A stretch of 64,000 nt of DNA, from the NCBI RefSeq assembly GCF_009758205.1, contig NZ_WRXN01000012.1:1-64000 (forward strand), read 5' to 3'. This stretch comes from Chitinophaga tropicalis (GTDB taxonomy: Bacteria > Bacteroidota > Bacteroidia > Chitinophagales > Chitinophagaceae). A program made the translations under genes and the position numbers. The notes under the pieces are model-generated. The model was given only the letters and a program-made list of their open reading frames with translations, was not told where the DNA came from and did not search any database. Position 1 is the stretch's first letter. Every line of letters starts with the position of its first letter. This document shows, one piece after another, positions 9,901 to 18,260 of this stretch.

Positions 9901-10681
9901 GATCCAGCTTATACTGGAAGCATTTCCTGAAATACTCATTGTAAAATGTATCAACAACAGGAGAGAGAATGAAGAGTATGCGCAGGCTGATGACAACCTG
10001 CGCCTGGTAGTTGTGCCAAGGCAGCCCGAAGATGGATTGTATGCCGGCAGCGAGCCAAGGGCCAGTATGGCTACCCTTTACAGGATAAAGGAATATGCAG
10101 AAGGGCTGCTTTCCTCATTTGCGCATGTAACGGTGCATAATCCTGTTTATGAAAAAGTGAAGATCTGCTGTCATGTCTGTTTCAGTAGAAAGAATAACGG
10201 GGCAGATGACAACTATTATCTTACCCGGTTGCAGGAGGATATCCGCCGTTACCTTACTCCCTGGTTGTTTGATACTACTTCTGATGTAGAGATAGGCAGT
10301 ACGCTTTACTTATCCGAGATAATGGATTTCATTAAGCGTCTGCCTTATGTGGAATATGTCACTGCGTTTTCCATGCTTCATTTTTTCAAAGAGAGGGACA
10401 ACAGGGGAGAGCTGCTGCATTGTATGCTGGATACGGCTGTCAGTAATACGGGATATGTAAAAAGCTCTACTCCGGAAGCGGTGCTGATCCCTGCGCCGTT
10501 CCATGCCATCAAGGTATTAGATGAATGGCAGTACAGCGATCCGCAGCCGGCTGGTGTAGGGCAGGTGATGACGGGAGAGGAGCTGATCATAGGGCAGCAG
10601 CACAGAACGTCTTACAGGGATGATACTGACCAGCATAATCCTGAAGGAGAAATTATTTCATTAACAATACAACCCCGGTAA
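6911..10681 (+). CDS. Very large eCIS baseplate wedge protein (gp6/gp7, Afp11/12-like)
   Basis: At 1256 residues this is the largest gene of the locus. The N-terminus has a segment ERSPEDLLLFLSDIASQFN, which is the form baseplate wedge and TssF-like proteins take near their start. The C-terminal part carries RPITNIDLIQLILEAFPEI near residue 985 followed by a V-K-C strand, which is characteristic of baseplate J/gp47 relatives. Both ends therefore point to a wedge subunit that links the hub to the sheath. Whether it corresponds to Afp11 or Afp12 cannot be settled by eye, since the 919-residue protein further on has similar features. It is longer than typical Afp wedge proteins, with a large central region I cannot assign. 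Confidence 0.82.
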   Translation: MDYFNDHMADGLSQSERELEALRPSYVKIDERSPEDLLLFLSDIASQFNYYNLLDQPEGDWQDFLQAEMYVILAEIARMNFLAYQQEYQLVQELLQQADYDQELRPVLSRFFELMYGIATVLAEKLRQLKRADVRAYTWVYIDEVMEGLNNDVVLLLQFEIQAIPLFRHSGLFRTSVMNRQLNELFPEAVKKQPVTPPVFLGYESLNEVYNSLRAKFYQVASSAQFYLRTRPDKLKHEPHIGLLVSFVELYKHLQDKINLLTEKHLDYYYKTVLGMQERPAVPDKVHVFMEAQPQMLPVIIPENTAMVAEARKDVPVATYRLKEAIRISHVQIMALRSVYVSHHRQISARSHILQDIIETQVYSAQRKVPVPADYLPGMQPAASWPLLGEEQHSLPVNRRTMQETEMGCLLASPILFLPEGKRTVELALHCEENSFRRLLAYVRNFAAVTGKKESIAMNELLSAAFIISYTTEEGWATVPRHSIKNVEERCLVITLQLDVNDPPVTVYDPAKHGSTYNTHYPLLKLQLNNNSFHHPYSFMQLLWLERIAIKAKVKGYRSVKLYNSAGPLSPATPFHIFGPQPSTGAYLDIRDTNVFNSYTKDFNINLDWLELPHTINGFDAHYADYHADMGNSSFKAAISVFSDGQFTPERGRREMLPLFQTYRDGEGRIFLSDKAVLQPYDLQKINFHNKLLLHKEMEAGTNFYTDGVVRLALTQPQEAFGHRLYARLFPEVVTHNAGRWTKKKPIPNTPYTPLVKSITVDYTLEQAEIFKLDKVHNGNDMQLFHMYPYGHRQGYPSTNQKDFSLLPQFEDKASLYIGLKGLQPHEELSLFFELEEKDSHNTTVKLQELKWSYLYNDQWLPFDSLHILSDTTQQFINSGIVKLRAPAESCYGNTRLDADLQWIRLSAPMAMTIRPMVKGIFTNAGLAVRDQEDTAGATMLAPMSIRSFQQEIKGIMQIWQLFPSFGGRPAETTMQYYTRVSERLRHKKRPITNIDLIQLILEAFPEILIVKCINNRRENEEYAQADDNLRLVVVPRQPEDGLYAGSEPRASMATLYRIKEYAEGLLSSFAHVTVHNPVYEKVKICCHVCFSRKNNGADDNYYLTRLQEDIRRYLTPWLFDTTSDVEIGSTLYLSEIMDFIKRLPYVEYVTAFSMLHFFKERDNRGELLHCMLDTAVSNTGYVKSSTPEAVLIPAPFHAIKVLDEWQYSDPQPAGVGQVMTGEELIIGQQHRTSYRDDTDQHNPEGEIISLTIQPR

Positions 10682-10682
10682 T

Positions 10683-11468
10683 ATGGCTACTAAAAATGAT
10701 CCCAAGGTCCTGGGCAGGGAAGAACTGAAAGAACTTTTCAAGAACGGGCGTTTGCCTGATGAAAATCATTTTGCCAACCTGATAGATTCTACGATCAACA
10801 AACAGGAGGACGGTTTTACAAAGGATGAAGAGAACGGTATGCTGATAGCTGCCCTTGGAACTTCCAAAAGGCTGGTTTCTTTCTACCGTACCAATGATGA
10901 CCTGAAGCCTTTTTTTGTGATGGAAAAGGATGACAGGGAAAACCCCGGTTTAAGGATGCAGTCCTATACCAATATTGAAAAAGACGAGCTGCGGGATAAA
11001 AAGAGTTTCTTCTTACACCAGGACGGGAATATGGGAATAGGGCAACCGTGCTCTCCGGGCTTAAAAATGGATGTGGGAGGTTTTGTTGGGATGGAAGGCC
11101 GTACAGGTACTTTTGTGACCGGGAAAGTACCTGCAAATGGCAAATGGCATACTATTATACCTCACCAGAATAACTGCCAGGCTTATGAGGTGATAGCGAG
11201 GACGGGGATGACTGGGAGCGGAAGGTTTGCTATACTGCATGGTTATGCGCTGAGCGCTTATGGGAGGTCGCATAGTAAGATCAGGCAGACGTCGGCTTAT
11301 TATGGTTTTTGCTGGAATAAGCTGAAGTTGAGGTGGGTGGGGGGGACGCATGATTATGCGTTGCAGTTGAGGACTAACAGGAATTATGGGGCGGAAGTAG
11401 GGATATATTACAGGGTTACGAGGTTGTGGGATGATGAGACTTTTATGCCACCGGGTTATTATTATTAA
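10683..11468 (+). CDS. Candidate eCIS tail-fibre/receptor-binding protein
   Basis: A 261-residue protein lying between the two large wedge genes, 1 bp after the first. The N-terminus holds a pattern L-F-K-N-G-R-L-P-D-E-N-H-F-A-N-L-I-D-S (about residues 16-34), a form I associate with fibre and adhesin-like proteins of Bacteroidota. The C-terminal half is aromatic- and Gly-rich with short beta strands, as expected for a receptor-binding tip. It replaces the long Afp13-type fibre of other loci. Base use changes in the last 60 codons to TTG, AGG and GGG codons with few C. The fibre role is inference from position and style; no enzymatic motif is visible. Confidence 0.5.
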   Translation: MATKNDPKVLGREELKELFKNGRLPDENHFANLIDSTINKQEDGFTKDEENGMLIAALGTSKRLVSFYRTNDDLKPFFVMEKDDRENPGLRMQSYTNIEKDELRDKKSFFLHQDGNMGIGQPCSPGLKMDVGGFVGMEGRTGTFVTGKVPANGKWHTIIPHQNNCQAYEVIARTGMTGSGRFAILHGYALSAYGRSHSKIRQTSAYYGFCWNKLKLRWVGGTHDYALQLRTNRNYGAEVGIYYRVTRLWDDETFMPPGYYY

Positions 11469-11471
11469 TTG

Positions 11472-11541
11472 CCGGAAAAATTGCTTTCGCCTTCGGCAAA
11501 AGCAATTTTTCCGGGAGCGTTTTTTTTGCGCTGCGCGCAGC
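11472..11541 (+). terminator. Long hairpin with T-tract and GC palindrome inside the eCIS locus
   Basis: The arms 11472-11491 and 11495-11514 pair over 19 of 20 positions (one C/A mismatch) around a TTC loop, and a run of eight T (11520-11527) follows shortly after. A perfect 12-bp palindrome, GCTGCGCGCAGC, sits at 11530-11541. It begins 3 bp after the stop of the candidate fibre gene and lies 86 bp before the next baseplate gene. It looks like an intrinsic terminator in the middle of the operon and belongs to the TTC-loop hairpin family found elsewhere in this window. Confidence 0.85.
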
Positions 11542-11554
11542 TAAATAAAAATTT

Positions 11555-14314
11555 ATGGCGAACCAGTTAATACAGATCAAACGGGAGAAAGACAGAGATA
11601 CCACGCTGGACTATGCCACGCTGCGTGCCAAAGCGATTACGCGTATACAGGAGCTATCGGGGCATGCGTGGACAGATTACAACCTGCATGATCCCGGTAT
11701 TACTATCCTGGAACAGCTTTGCTTTGCCATCACTGACCTGGCGTATAAGACAGATTTCCCTATCAACGAGATACTGGCAGGGACAGACGGGCAGATCAAC
11801 AGGAATGCACATGCCTTTTACAGCAAAGCACAGATGCTCTGTTCAGGCCCGGTGACAGCAAATGATTTCCGGAAGCTGGTGCTGGACCGGGCGCCGGGCG
11901 TGGAAAACCTATGGATAGAGCCCGTAAGCAGTTATTATATACCAGGTGCAGGAGAAGGCGTTTACCGTGTATATGTACAACCGCAGGAAGCACCAGGCAG
12001 TGATGTCAGTCAGCATTCTCCTGAGGGAGAAAAGCTGCTGCAGAGCGTCAGGAGCATACTGATAAAGCACCGTAACCTGGGAGAGAATTTTGAAGAGATC
12101 AGCATACTGGAGCCTCAGCCTGTCTATATCAGGGCCGCCATTATGATAGATGAGCAATATTCTGTAAAGGAAACGCTGGCGCATGTATTCAATGCCATAG
12201 AGCATGTTATCTATCCACCTGTACGTTTCCTTTCAGAAGCTGAACTGCTGGACGCCGGGTATACAACGGAAGATATTTATAGCGGGCCTTTGCTTTCCGG
12301 TGGCTTTATACCCGACAGCGATCTGAAACCCAGGAGACAGCAACTGGACCCTTCAGAGCTGGTGCGGAGCATTTCAGAGACGACAGGTGTGTTGCAGGTG
12401 AAATATCTATATCTCTCGTCTGACGGGCAACAGTATAACAACCGTCCCATTAAAATAGAAAATGGATATTATCCTCATATAGACATATCACATGCGGGCA
12501 ATGATATAGGCATTTACAGCGATCAGTTTGAGCAGCATGCGAAGGACGCGGTATTCTGGTCTATGTACCAGAAGCTGCGGGAGATCAGAAAGCGGCGTTT
12601 TACGGGTCAGCAAAGGGAGTTGGCGGACCATTCCCTGCAGGCCTCCTACAGGGATATTACGCATTATCATTCATTGCAGTACTTTTTCCCGCAGATCTAT
12701 AATATAGGTGCAGATGGCGTTTCAGAGCATGCTCCTGCAGAAAGAAAGGCACAGGCAAAGCAGCTGAAAGCATACCTGCTGTTATTTGAGCAGCTGCTGG
12801 CCAATTACCTTTCACAGCTGGGTGGGTTGGATGGATTTTTCTCACCCGAAGTTGAGGCCATTCCCCCGCAAACTTATTTCTTCCAGCCATTGTACCAGGT
12901 TCCCCATGTAAAGGACCTGCTGAGTGCATATACTAACGGAACGCAGCATTGGGAGGCATTCATGGCTGACAAGGATAACGGGTATATGAATGCCCTGAGA
13001 CGGGCTATAGAGGATGATGCTCTTTACCAGCAGAGAAAACTAAGGACGCTGGACCACCTGCTGGCGCGGTTCAACCTGTCACTTCCCCGTTATGCCATTG
13101 GCCTGTATGAGCGACTATACAGTGAGCCTGGCAGCAGTAAACGGATCAATACAGAGTTGCAATGGAAATCGATCATATTACAAGACCTCTACTACCTGCT
13201 GCCGGAGCGAACGCAATCTTACAACTACCTGGAAGAGGTAACGGTGAAGGGCACAGGCAGAGGCTATTATAACTGGATACATGCTTTGCTGCATATCAAG
13301 CCGGACAACCAGTATCCACTAACAAGCGTGTTTGACCAGGAACATATAGACATGCAGACAACAGGCGCCTGGCATCCTGTTCCTACCACCAGGCGTATTC
13401 ATGCAGGAGGAGAGGTGCTATGGGTGACTGACGACGGAGGGCAGGCAGGAGGGCAATACCATTTCGGGCATCAGCCGGTAAGCCTGCTGAAGCTGGGTAT
13501 TGATCCGGATAATTACAGGATCATTAAGGACAGTGCGCAGGACCTTTACCTGGTGCTTTATAAGACACCGGCACAGCATACCTGGAAAACGCTGAGCCAG
13601 CATAAGACCAGGCAGGAGGCTGCCATATCGCAGAAGGAGATTATCCGGCATCTGCAGAAACTCAGTATGGATTCTGAAGGGTTCTATATGGTGGAACATG
13701 TGTTGCTGAAGCCATCCCTGAAGACAAGAGCCTACGGTTTCCAGCTGATGGAATCTGCCAACAACATATTACTGGAACAGCAGCATTTTGCTACGTATGA
13801 AGAACGTGAGGAGTATATAGTCCGCCTGCTGCAAAAGGACTGGGCTGCTATTCCTCCTGATGATATGTACAGGGAGCTGAGCGCTTTCTGTACTATTCAC
13901 CAGCAGGGGCACAGCAGGGAAGAGCTGATGCAGCATATAGCCATTCACCTGGAAGAGCTCAGGGAGCCGGGGAAGGCTCACTATCCGCGGATGGAATATG
14001 TGTGCAGGACTGCAGGCGGCAAGGTATTACCGGAATCGTTCTTCCGGACCTCGGTAACCATTGTATTGCCGTTGTGGCCCGCCAGATTCCAGTATACAGA
14101 ATTCAGGAGATTTACCGAACAGATCTTCCATGAGCATTCTCCCGCACATTACCGGCTTCACTTCAGATGGCTGGGAATAGCGGACATGAAGGTTTTTGAA
14201 GACAACTATTACAGCTGGGTGAAAGAGCTGAACTCCTTTTTTGATCCGGCTTATGTTTCACCTGCCGCAGAAAGGCTGGTGCATTTCCTGAACAGGAACA
14301 AGCAGCAGCCATGA
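11555..14314 (+). CDS. eCIS baseplate wedge protein with HDPGI motif (baseplate J-like, Afp11/12-like)
   Basis: A 919-residue protein. Its N-terminus has WTDYNLHDPGITILEQL (about residues 39-55) followed by A-I-T-D-L-A-Y, the hallmark opening of eCIS and phage baseplate J/gp6-type wedges. A PVTANDFRKLVL segment near residue 102 matches the same family. It is expected to form the wedge ring around the spike and to anchor the sheath. It is the first gene after the internal hairpin, so it may have separate expression. It overlaps the tape measure gene by 4 bp (ATGA), showing coupling to it. The rest of the chain has no motif I can name. Confidence 0.88.
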   Translation: MANQLIQIKREKDRDTTLDYATLRAKAITRIQELSGHAWTDYNLHDPGITILEQLCFAITDLAYKTDFPINEILAGTDGQINRNAHAFYSKAQMLCSGPVTANDFRKLVLDRAPGVENLWIEPVSSYYIPGAGEGVYRVYVQPQEAPGSDVSQHSPEGEKLLQSVRSILIKHRNLGENFEEISILEPQPVYIRAAIMIDEQYSVKETLAHVFNAIEHVIYPPVRFLSEAELLDAGYTTEDIYSGPLLSGGFIPDSDLKPRRQQLDPSELVRSISETTGVLQVKYLYLSSDGQQYNNRPIKIENGYYPHIDISHAGNDIGIYSDQFEQHAKDAVFWSMYQKLREIRKRRFTGQQRELADHSLQASYRDITHYHSLQYFFPQIYNIGADGVSEHAPAERKAQAKQLKAYLLLFEQLLANYLSQLGGLDGFFSPEVEAIPPQTYFFQPLYQVPHVKDLLSAYTNGTQHWEAFMADKDNGYMNALRRAIEDDALYQQRKLRTLDHLLARFNLSLPRYAIGLYERLYSEPGSSKRINTELQWKSIILQDLYYLLPERTQSYNYLEEVTVKGTGRGYYNWIHALLHIKPDNQYPLTSVFDQEHIDMQTTGAWHPVPTTRRIHAGGEVLWVTDDGGQAGGQYHFGHQPVSLLKLGIDPDNYRIIKDSAQDLYLVLYKTPAQHTWKTLSQHKTRQEAAISQKEIIRHLQKLSMDSEGFYMVEHVLLKPSLKTRAYGFQLMESANNILLEQQHFATYEEREEYIVRLLQKDWAAIPPDDMYRELSAFCTIHQQGHSREELMQHIAIHLEELREPGKAHYPRMEYVCRTAGGKVLPESFFRTSVTIVLPLWPARFQYTEFRRFTEQIFHEHSPAHYRLHFRWLGIADMKVFEDNYYSWVKELNSFFDPAYVSPAAERLVHFLNRNKQQP

Positions 14315-16779
14315 ACAACCGTGAACATATTATACGCAGGATCACGTTCGACATTGATCATAACCGGGAGCAGGACGCAAAGGCCCTGCAGGACCGGTAT
14401 AGCCGGCTGTTCAACAACAGTCTTGCCGGGATGACGGAAAAGGTGATAGAACAGGTGATGGACCCGGCGGAAAGTATATGGCTGAAAAGAGTGGAAATAG
14501 ACCTGGGAGAGGTATCGTATCATTCATTTGAGGAAGAAATAATACGCCTGTGGCCGGAGGCGCTGGAGAAGATGCTAACAGGCATACTGGCTAAAGACAA
14601 CGTCAGACAGGCCAGTACAACCATAAGTCTTCATTTCAGGGATGAAACGGAGAGGCGTTATGCCCTGCTGGAACATTACCTGTATACCGGCAGCCTGCCC
14701 TGGTGGGCAGCACCTTCGGAAGGGGTAATGCTGGAAGATATGCTGCTTATGCTGATACATGCCTCTACTCAGCGGTTCACCCATTTTATGATGGGGTTGT
14801 CGCAGCAGGAATATGTGTTAAAGAGGATCATCTATCATTTTTCAAGGAATGCTGTTCAGCAGATCATCACTGCGCTGGAAGAAGAGCAGTCTACCTTCAT
14901 CTTCAGGTATATCACCTCTGTCATAGCTATACATAGCAGGCAGCAGGTGGTTAAAGCAGGGCAGAGCGAATTTGAGAAGGCAGTATGGTTGTTTGTACTG
15001 ACCTACCTGGTGACAGATAACAGCGGACAGTTTAACAGGAAGCAGTTCATACGCCGTAACCTGGAAAGGCTGGCACGGCACTTCAACATAGATTATGTTC
15101 ATCTGCTTTATATCTTCAGGAGGGCTATAGATCATTACCGGCAGGCTATTCCGCCGGAATCGTTCGCGACCTTCATACAGGTGCTGTATGAAGAAAATGA
15201 TAAGGCACAGATCTATACCGATCAGCCACATGCAACGGTGGTAATGGGAAATGACAATGCAGAGCAGGTGATGGCGCCACGGTTGCTGAAAGTACCGGGA
15301 GCCAACGGGCTGACGTTGCCGCTGCCACTGTTATGGATACACTATGATAATATCCTGGCGCAGGCAGACAAGGAAGAGGTGTGGCAGCAGGCGGTAGACC
15401 TGTTCACTATCTATATTACCGGTCAGCAGCTACCTTACTGGTTCTCGCAGCTGTTGCCGTCCCGGCAGGAAGTACTGCTGAAGCAGGCGGTGATCCTGCT
15501 GTTCCGTAAACGGCCGTTTGTACTGGCCGGTATATGGGAACATCCCTATCATTCGTTACAGGCCCGTCTTACTATACATCAGCTCTTTGAAAGGCCGGTA
15601 ACGCCGGTGGAAGAGAATATACGCCGGCAGTTGCAGATCTATGCAGAACAGGATACCCTTCAGTTCCTGCAACAGGCATTACCACATACGTTTATACAAC
15701 ACCGTGAGAGCTTCAGAGAATTATGGCTGCAATACAGGCAGCGTACACAGGCAGAGAGGCTGCTCTTTTACCGGAATATTCTCGCGCCATCGGTTGTAAT
15801 GCAACAGGTAGCACTGCATACCCGCGATGAGGATTTCTGGAAGATGATGGAAGATGTGCCTGCTATCTGGGGTAATCATACAATAGCTGCATTACGTGAA
15901 TGGCAGCAGCTGATGGAAACAATGGTGACAGACAATCTTGAGCGGGAGCGTATCCGTTTACTGTTCCGGCAGTTTAACCTGCAATGGTTGTCAGGCAGGA
16001 TACAGATCAATGACAGTGCTGCCTATATAAAGGCATGGTTGCATTTCATTGGCGGCATTGGTGAAACTACTACACAAAAGCTGTTGCAGGCCATCCCGGT
16101 ATATAATTACCAGGATATACCTTCCTTTACGCATATTCAACCTGTTTTGCCTTTACTGGTAAAGGAAGCAGCCAGCTACCTGCATGAGACGAAAAAGCCG
16201 GTGGAAGAAAAGGAGCAGACGGAGATCATTAAACAACGGAAGAAACCTGTGCCGGTAGCTACTTCTGAGCAGGAAGGCGTTCCCGTCACCAATGCCGGCC
16301 TTATCTTGCTGCATCCTTTCTTTCACACCTACTTCAGCCGGTTGCAGCTGCTTGAAAAGGGGCAGTTTATCAATGAGGGCGCCAGGCAAAAGGCCATCCG
16401 TTTATTACAATTGCTGGTAGATGGGCAAACCGGTCACCCGGAACAGGAGCTCCTGCTGAACAGGGTGCTTTGTAATTGTGCGCCGGAGGTACCATTAGAT
16501 CCTGACATCGTCATCACAGATGCAGAAAGGGACCTGGCGGCGCAGCTGGTACGGGCGGCTATCGCACAATGGGAAAAAATGAATAAAAGCAGCCTGGAGG
16601 GTTTCCGTGCTTCTTTCCTGAAGCGGGACGGTATTATATGGCAGACAGATGAGGCCTGGTTCCTGAAGGTCACCACCCGCAGTTATGACATTATTATGCA
16701 AACACTGCCCTGGAGTGTACAGATGTTCAAACCCGCCTGGAACAATAAAATACTATATACAGAATGGACACTCACCTGA
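14311..16779 (+). CDS. Contractile injection system tape measure protein
   Basis: An 822-residue protein with the CIS_TMP N-terminal signature. A H-I-I-R-R-I-T-F-D-I-D strand comes first, then a helix with A-L-Q-D-R-Y, and around residue 60 the pattern I-W-L-K-R-V-E-I-D-L-G. The remainder is strongly helical with many Gln, Leu and charged residues, as expected for a protein that sets tail length and may fill the tube lumen. A second conserved block, LILLHPFFHTYFSRLQLL, lies near residue 665, and the C-terminal region is globular. It is coupled to both neighbours (4-bp overlap upstream, 16-bp overlap with the ATPase downstream). Payload, if any, would sit in the tube alongside it. Confidence 0.85.
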   Translation: MNNREHIIRRITFDIDHNREQDAKALQDRYSRLFNNSLAGMTEKVIEQVMDPAESIWLKRVEIDLGEVSYHSFEEEIIRLWPEALEKMLTGILAKDNVRQASTTISLHFRDETERRYALLEHYLYTGSLPWWAAPSEGVMLEDMLLMLIHASTQRFTHFMMGLSQQEYVLKRIIYHFSRNAVQQIITALEEEQSTFIFRYITSVIAIHSRQQVVKAGQSEFEKAVWLFVLTYLVTDNSGQFNRKQFIRRNLERLARHFNIDYVHLLYIFRRAIDHYRQAIPPESFATFIQVLYEENDKAQIYTDQPHATVVMGNDNAEQVMAPRLLKVPGANGLTLPLPLLWIHYDNILAQADKEEVWQQAVDLFTIYITGQQLPYWFSQLLPSRQEVLLKQAVILLFRKRPFVLAGIWEHPYHSLQARLTIHQLFERPVTPVEENIRRQLQIYAEQDTLQFLQQALPHTFIQHRESFRELWLQYRQRTQAERLLFYRNILAPSVVMQQVALHTRDEDFWKMMEDVPAIWGNHTIAALREWQQLMETMVTDNLERERIRLLFRQFNLQWLSGRIQINDSAAYIKAWLHFIGGIGETTTQKLLQAIPVYNYQDIPSFTHIQPVLPLLVKEAASYLHETKKPVEEKEQTEIIKQRKKPVPVATSEQEGVPVTNAGLILLHPFFHTYFSRLQLLEKGQFINEGARQKAIRLLQLLVDGQTGHPEQELLLNRVLCNCAPEVPLDPDIVITDAERDLAAQLVRAAIAQWEKMNKSSLEGFRASFLKRDGIIWQTDEAWFLKVTTRSYDIIMQTLPWSVQMFKPAWNNKILYTEWTLT

Positions 16780-18131
16780 TAACAGCTAATGCCCGTGTGC
16801 TTTACAGGGACCTGCAATGGTTCAGGCAGGTACTGGACCTGCGGATGAAGCAATATTTTGAGCAGGATACGTCTACTGAAGAACCGCCGCCACCGGCTTT
16901 GGAGGATGATGGCGCTGTGTACAGCCAGATTGTACAGCATTACCAGATGAGCACACCGGAACGGCTGGTGCTGCTGCTGGCTTTATGTCCGCATATACAG
17001 CCACAGCTGCTGGACGTCTTCTTCATCAAGAACAGCACATATGACCGTGGTTTTACTGAATTCGGGGGGATCAAGGGAGTACAGCATGGCGGTTTCCTGC
17101 CTACGGGGGAAACGGCGGCATTCCTGTTGTCTGCCCACAATCTTCAGCAACGGTTCATGCTTACGCAGTTGTTCGCGCCTTCGCATTTCTTTGCCAGTCA
17201 TAATATACTGAAGCTATCCGGTGCGCAGGCGGAGGAGCCGATGCTGAGTGGCGCCCTTCAGATGTCGCGCGAGTATATCAGTTATTTCACGCAGGGGGTA
17301 GCTTATCAGCCGGATTACAATACACTGTTCCCGGCCAAACGGATACAGACGGGGCTGGATTGGGAAGATCTTGTATTGGATTTACATACCATGTCTGAAG
17401 TGGAAGAAATAAAGACATGGATAGAACATGGTTCAGCGCTGATGAATGACTGGGGCATGGCGAAGCGGATCAAGCCGGGGTACAGGGCGTTGTTTTATGG
17501 TCCGCCGGGAACGGGAAAGTCTTTCACTGCATGCCTGTTAGGAAAGGCTTTTCAGCTGGATGTGTATCGTATAGATCTTTCTATGGTAGTGTCTAAATAT
17601 ATTGGTGAAACGGAGAAGAACCTCGCAGGGGTATTTGATCAGGCTGCCAGTAAGAACTGGATATTGTTCTTTGATGAGGCGGATGCGTTGTTCGGGAAGC
17701 GGAGTGTTACCAGTTCTGCGAATGACCGGTATGCCAACCAGGAAGTAGCTTACCTGTTACAGCGTATAGAAGATTTTCCTGGTCTGGTGATATTGGCGAC
17801 TAACCTGAAGGCGAATATAGATGAGGCTTTTGGGAGGCGTTTCCAGGCGATGATCTATTTTCCTGTGCCGGGGCCGGAGCAGCGGTTAAGGTTGTGGCAG
17901 CAGGCGTTTCCTTCTCATGTAGTGATGGAGGCGGCGTTGCAGATGGAAGAGATAGCGGGGACTTATGAGTTGACGGGAGGGGCGATTATTAATGTGTCGA
18001 GGTATTGTTGTTTAGCTGCGTTGAAGAGGAATAGTACTACGATATTGCTGAAGGATGTGGTGATGGGGATAAGGAAGGAGTTTGCGAAGGAGGGGAGGAT
18101 CATGCCGCAATTTAAGGCGAGGTCTGCTTGA
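16764..18131 (+). CDS. AAA+ ATPase of the eCIS (Afp15-like)
   Basis: A 455-residue ATPase required for assembly in related particles. An N-terminal domain of about 200 residues is followed by one AAA+ module. Walker A is GPPGTGKS (residues 246-253), Walker B is LFFDEADA (301-308), sensor 1 is A-T-N (345-347) and the arginine finger region is DEAFGRRF (353-360). The start overlaps the tape measure gene by 16 bp. It is the last gene of the locus. The final 80 codons switch to T/G-rich, C-poor codons, and no hairpin follows within the next 130 bp. Confidence 0.93.
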   Translation: MDTHLITANARVLYRDLQWFRQVLDLRMKQYFEQDTSTEEPPPPALEDDGAVYSQIVQHYQMSTPERLVLLLALCPHIQPQLLDVFFIKNSTYDRGFTEFGGIKGVQHGGFLPTGETAAFLLSAHNLQQRFMLTQLFAPSHFFASHNILKLSGAQAEEPMLSGALQMSREYISYFTQGVAYQPDYNTLFPAKRIQTGLDWEDLVLDLHTMSEVEEIKTWIEHGSALMNDWGMAKRIKPGYRALFYGPPGTGKSFTACLLGKAFQLDVYRIDLSMVVSKYIGETEKNLAGVFDQAASKNWILFFDEADALFGKRSVTSSANDRYANQEVAYLLQRIEDFPGLVILATNLKANIDEAFGRRFQAMIYFPVPGPEQRLRLWQQAFPSHVVMEAALQMEEIAGTYELTGGAIINVSRYCCLAALKRNSTTILLKDVVMGIRKEFAKEGRIMPQFKARSA

Positions 18132-18260
18132 GATGGTTTTATGTTGGGAACATGGTATGTTGGGATTTTTTGACGGGGAGGGGCGGCTTGCGGTTAGCCA
18201 GGGATTGTTTTGAGCGGGAGGTTGGCCTGTGATAGGCATGCCTTTTGTAAATTAAAAAGT

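Noticed and set aside
1-18131. Contractile prophage or type VI secretion system
   Set aside because: There are no capsid, portal, terminase or integrase genes, and no TssJ, TssL, TssM or TssK membrane-complex genes. AAA+ ATPase, CIS tape measure, DUF5908 and LysM proteins fit an eCIS.
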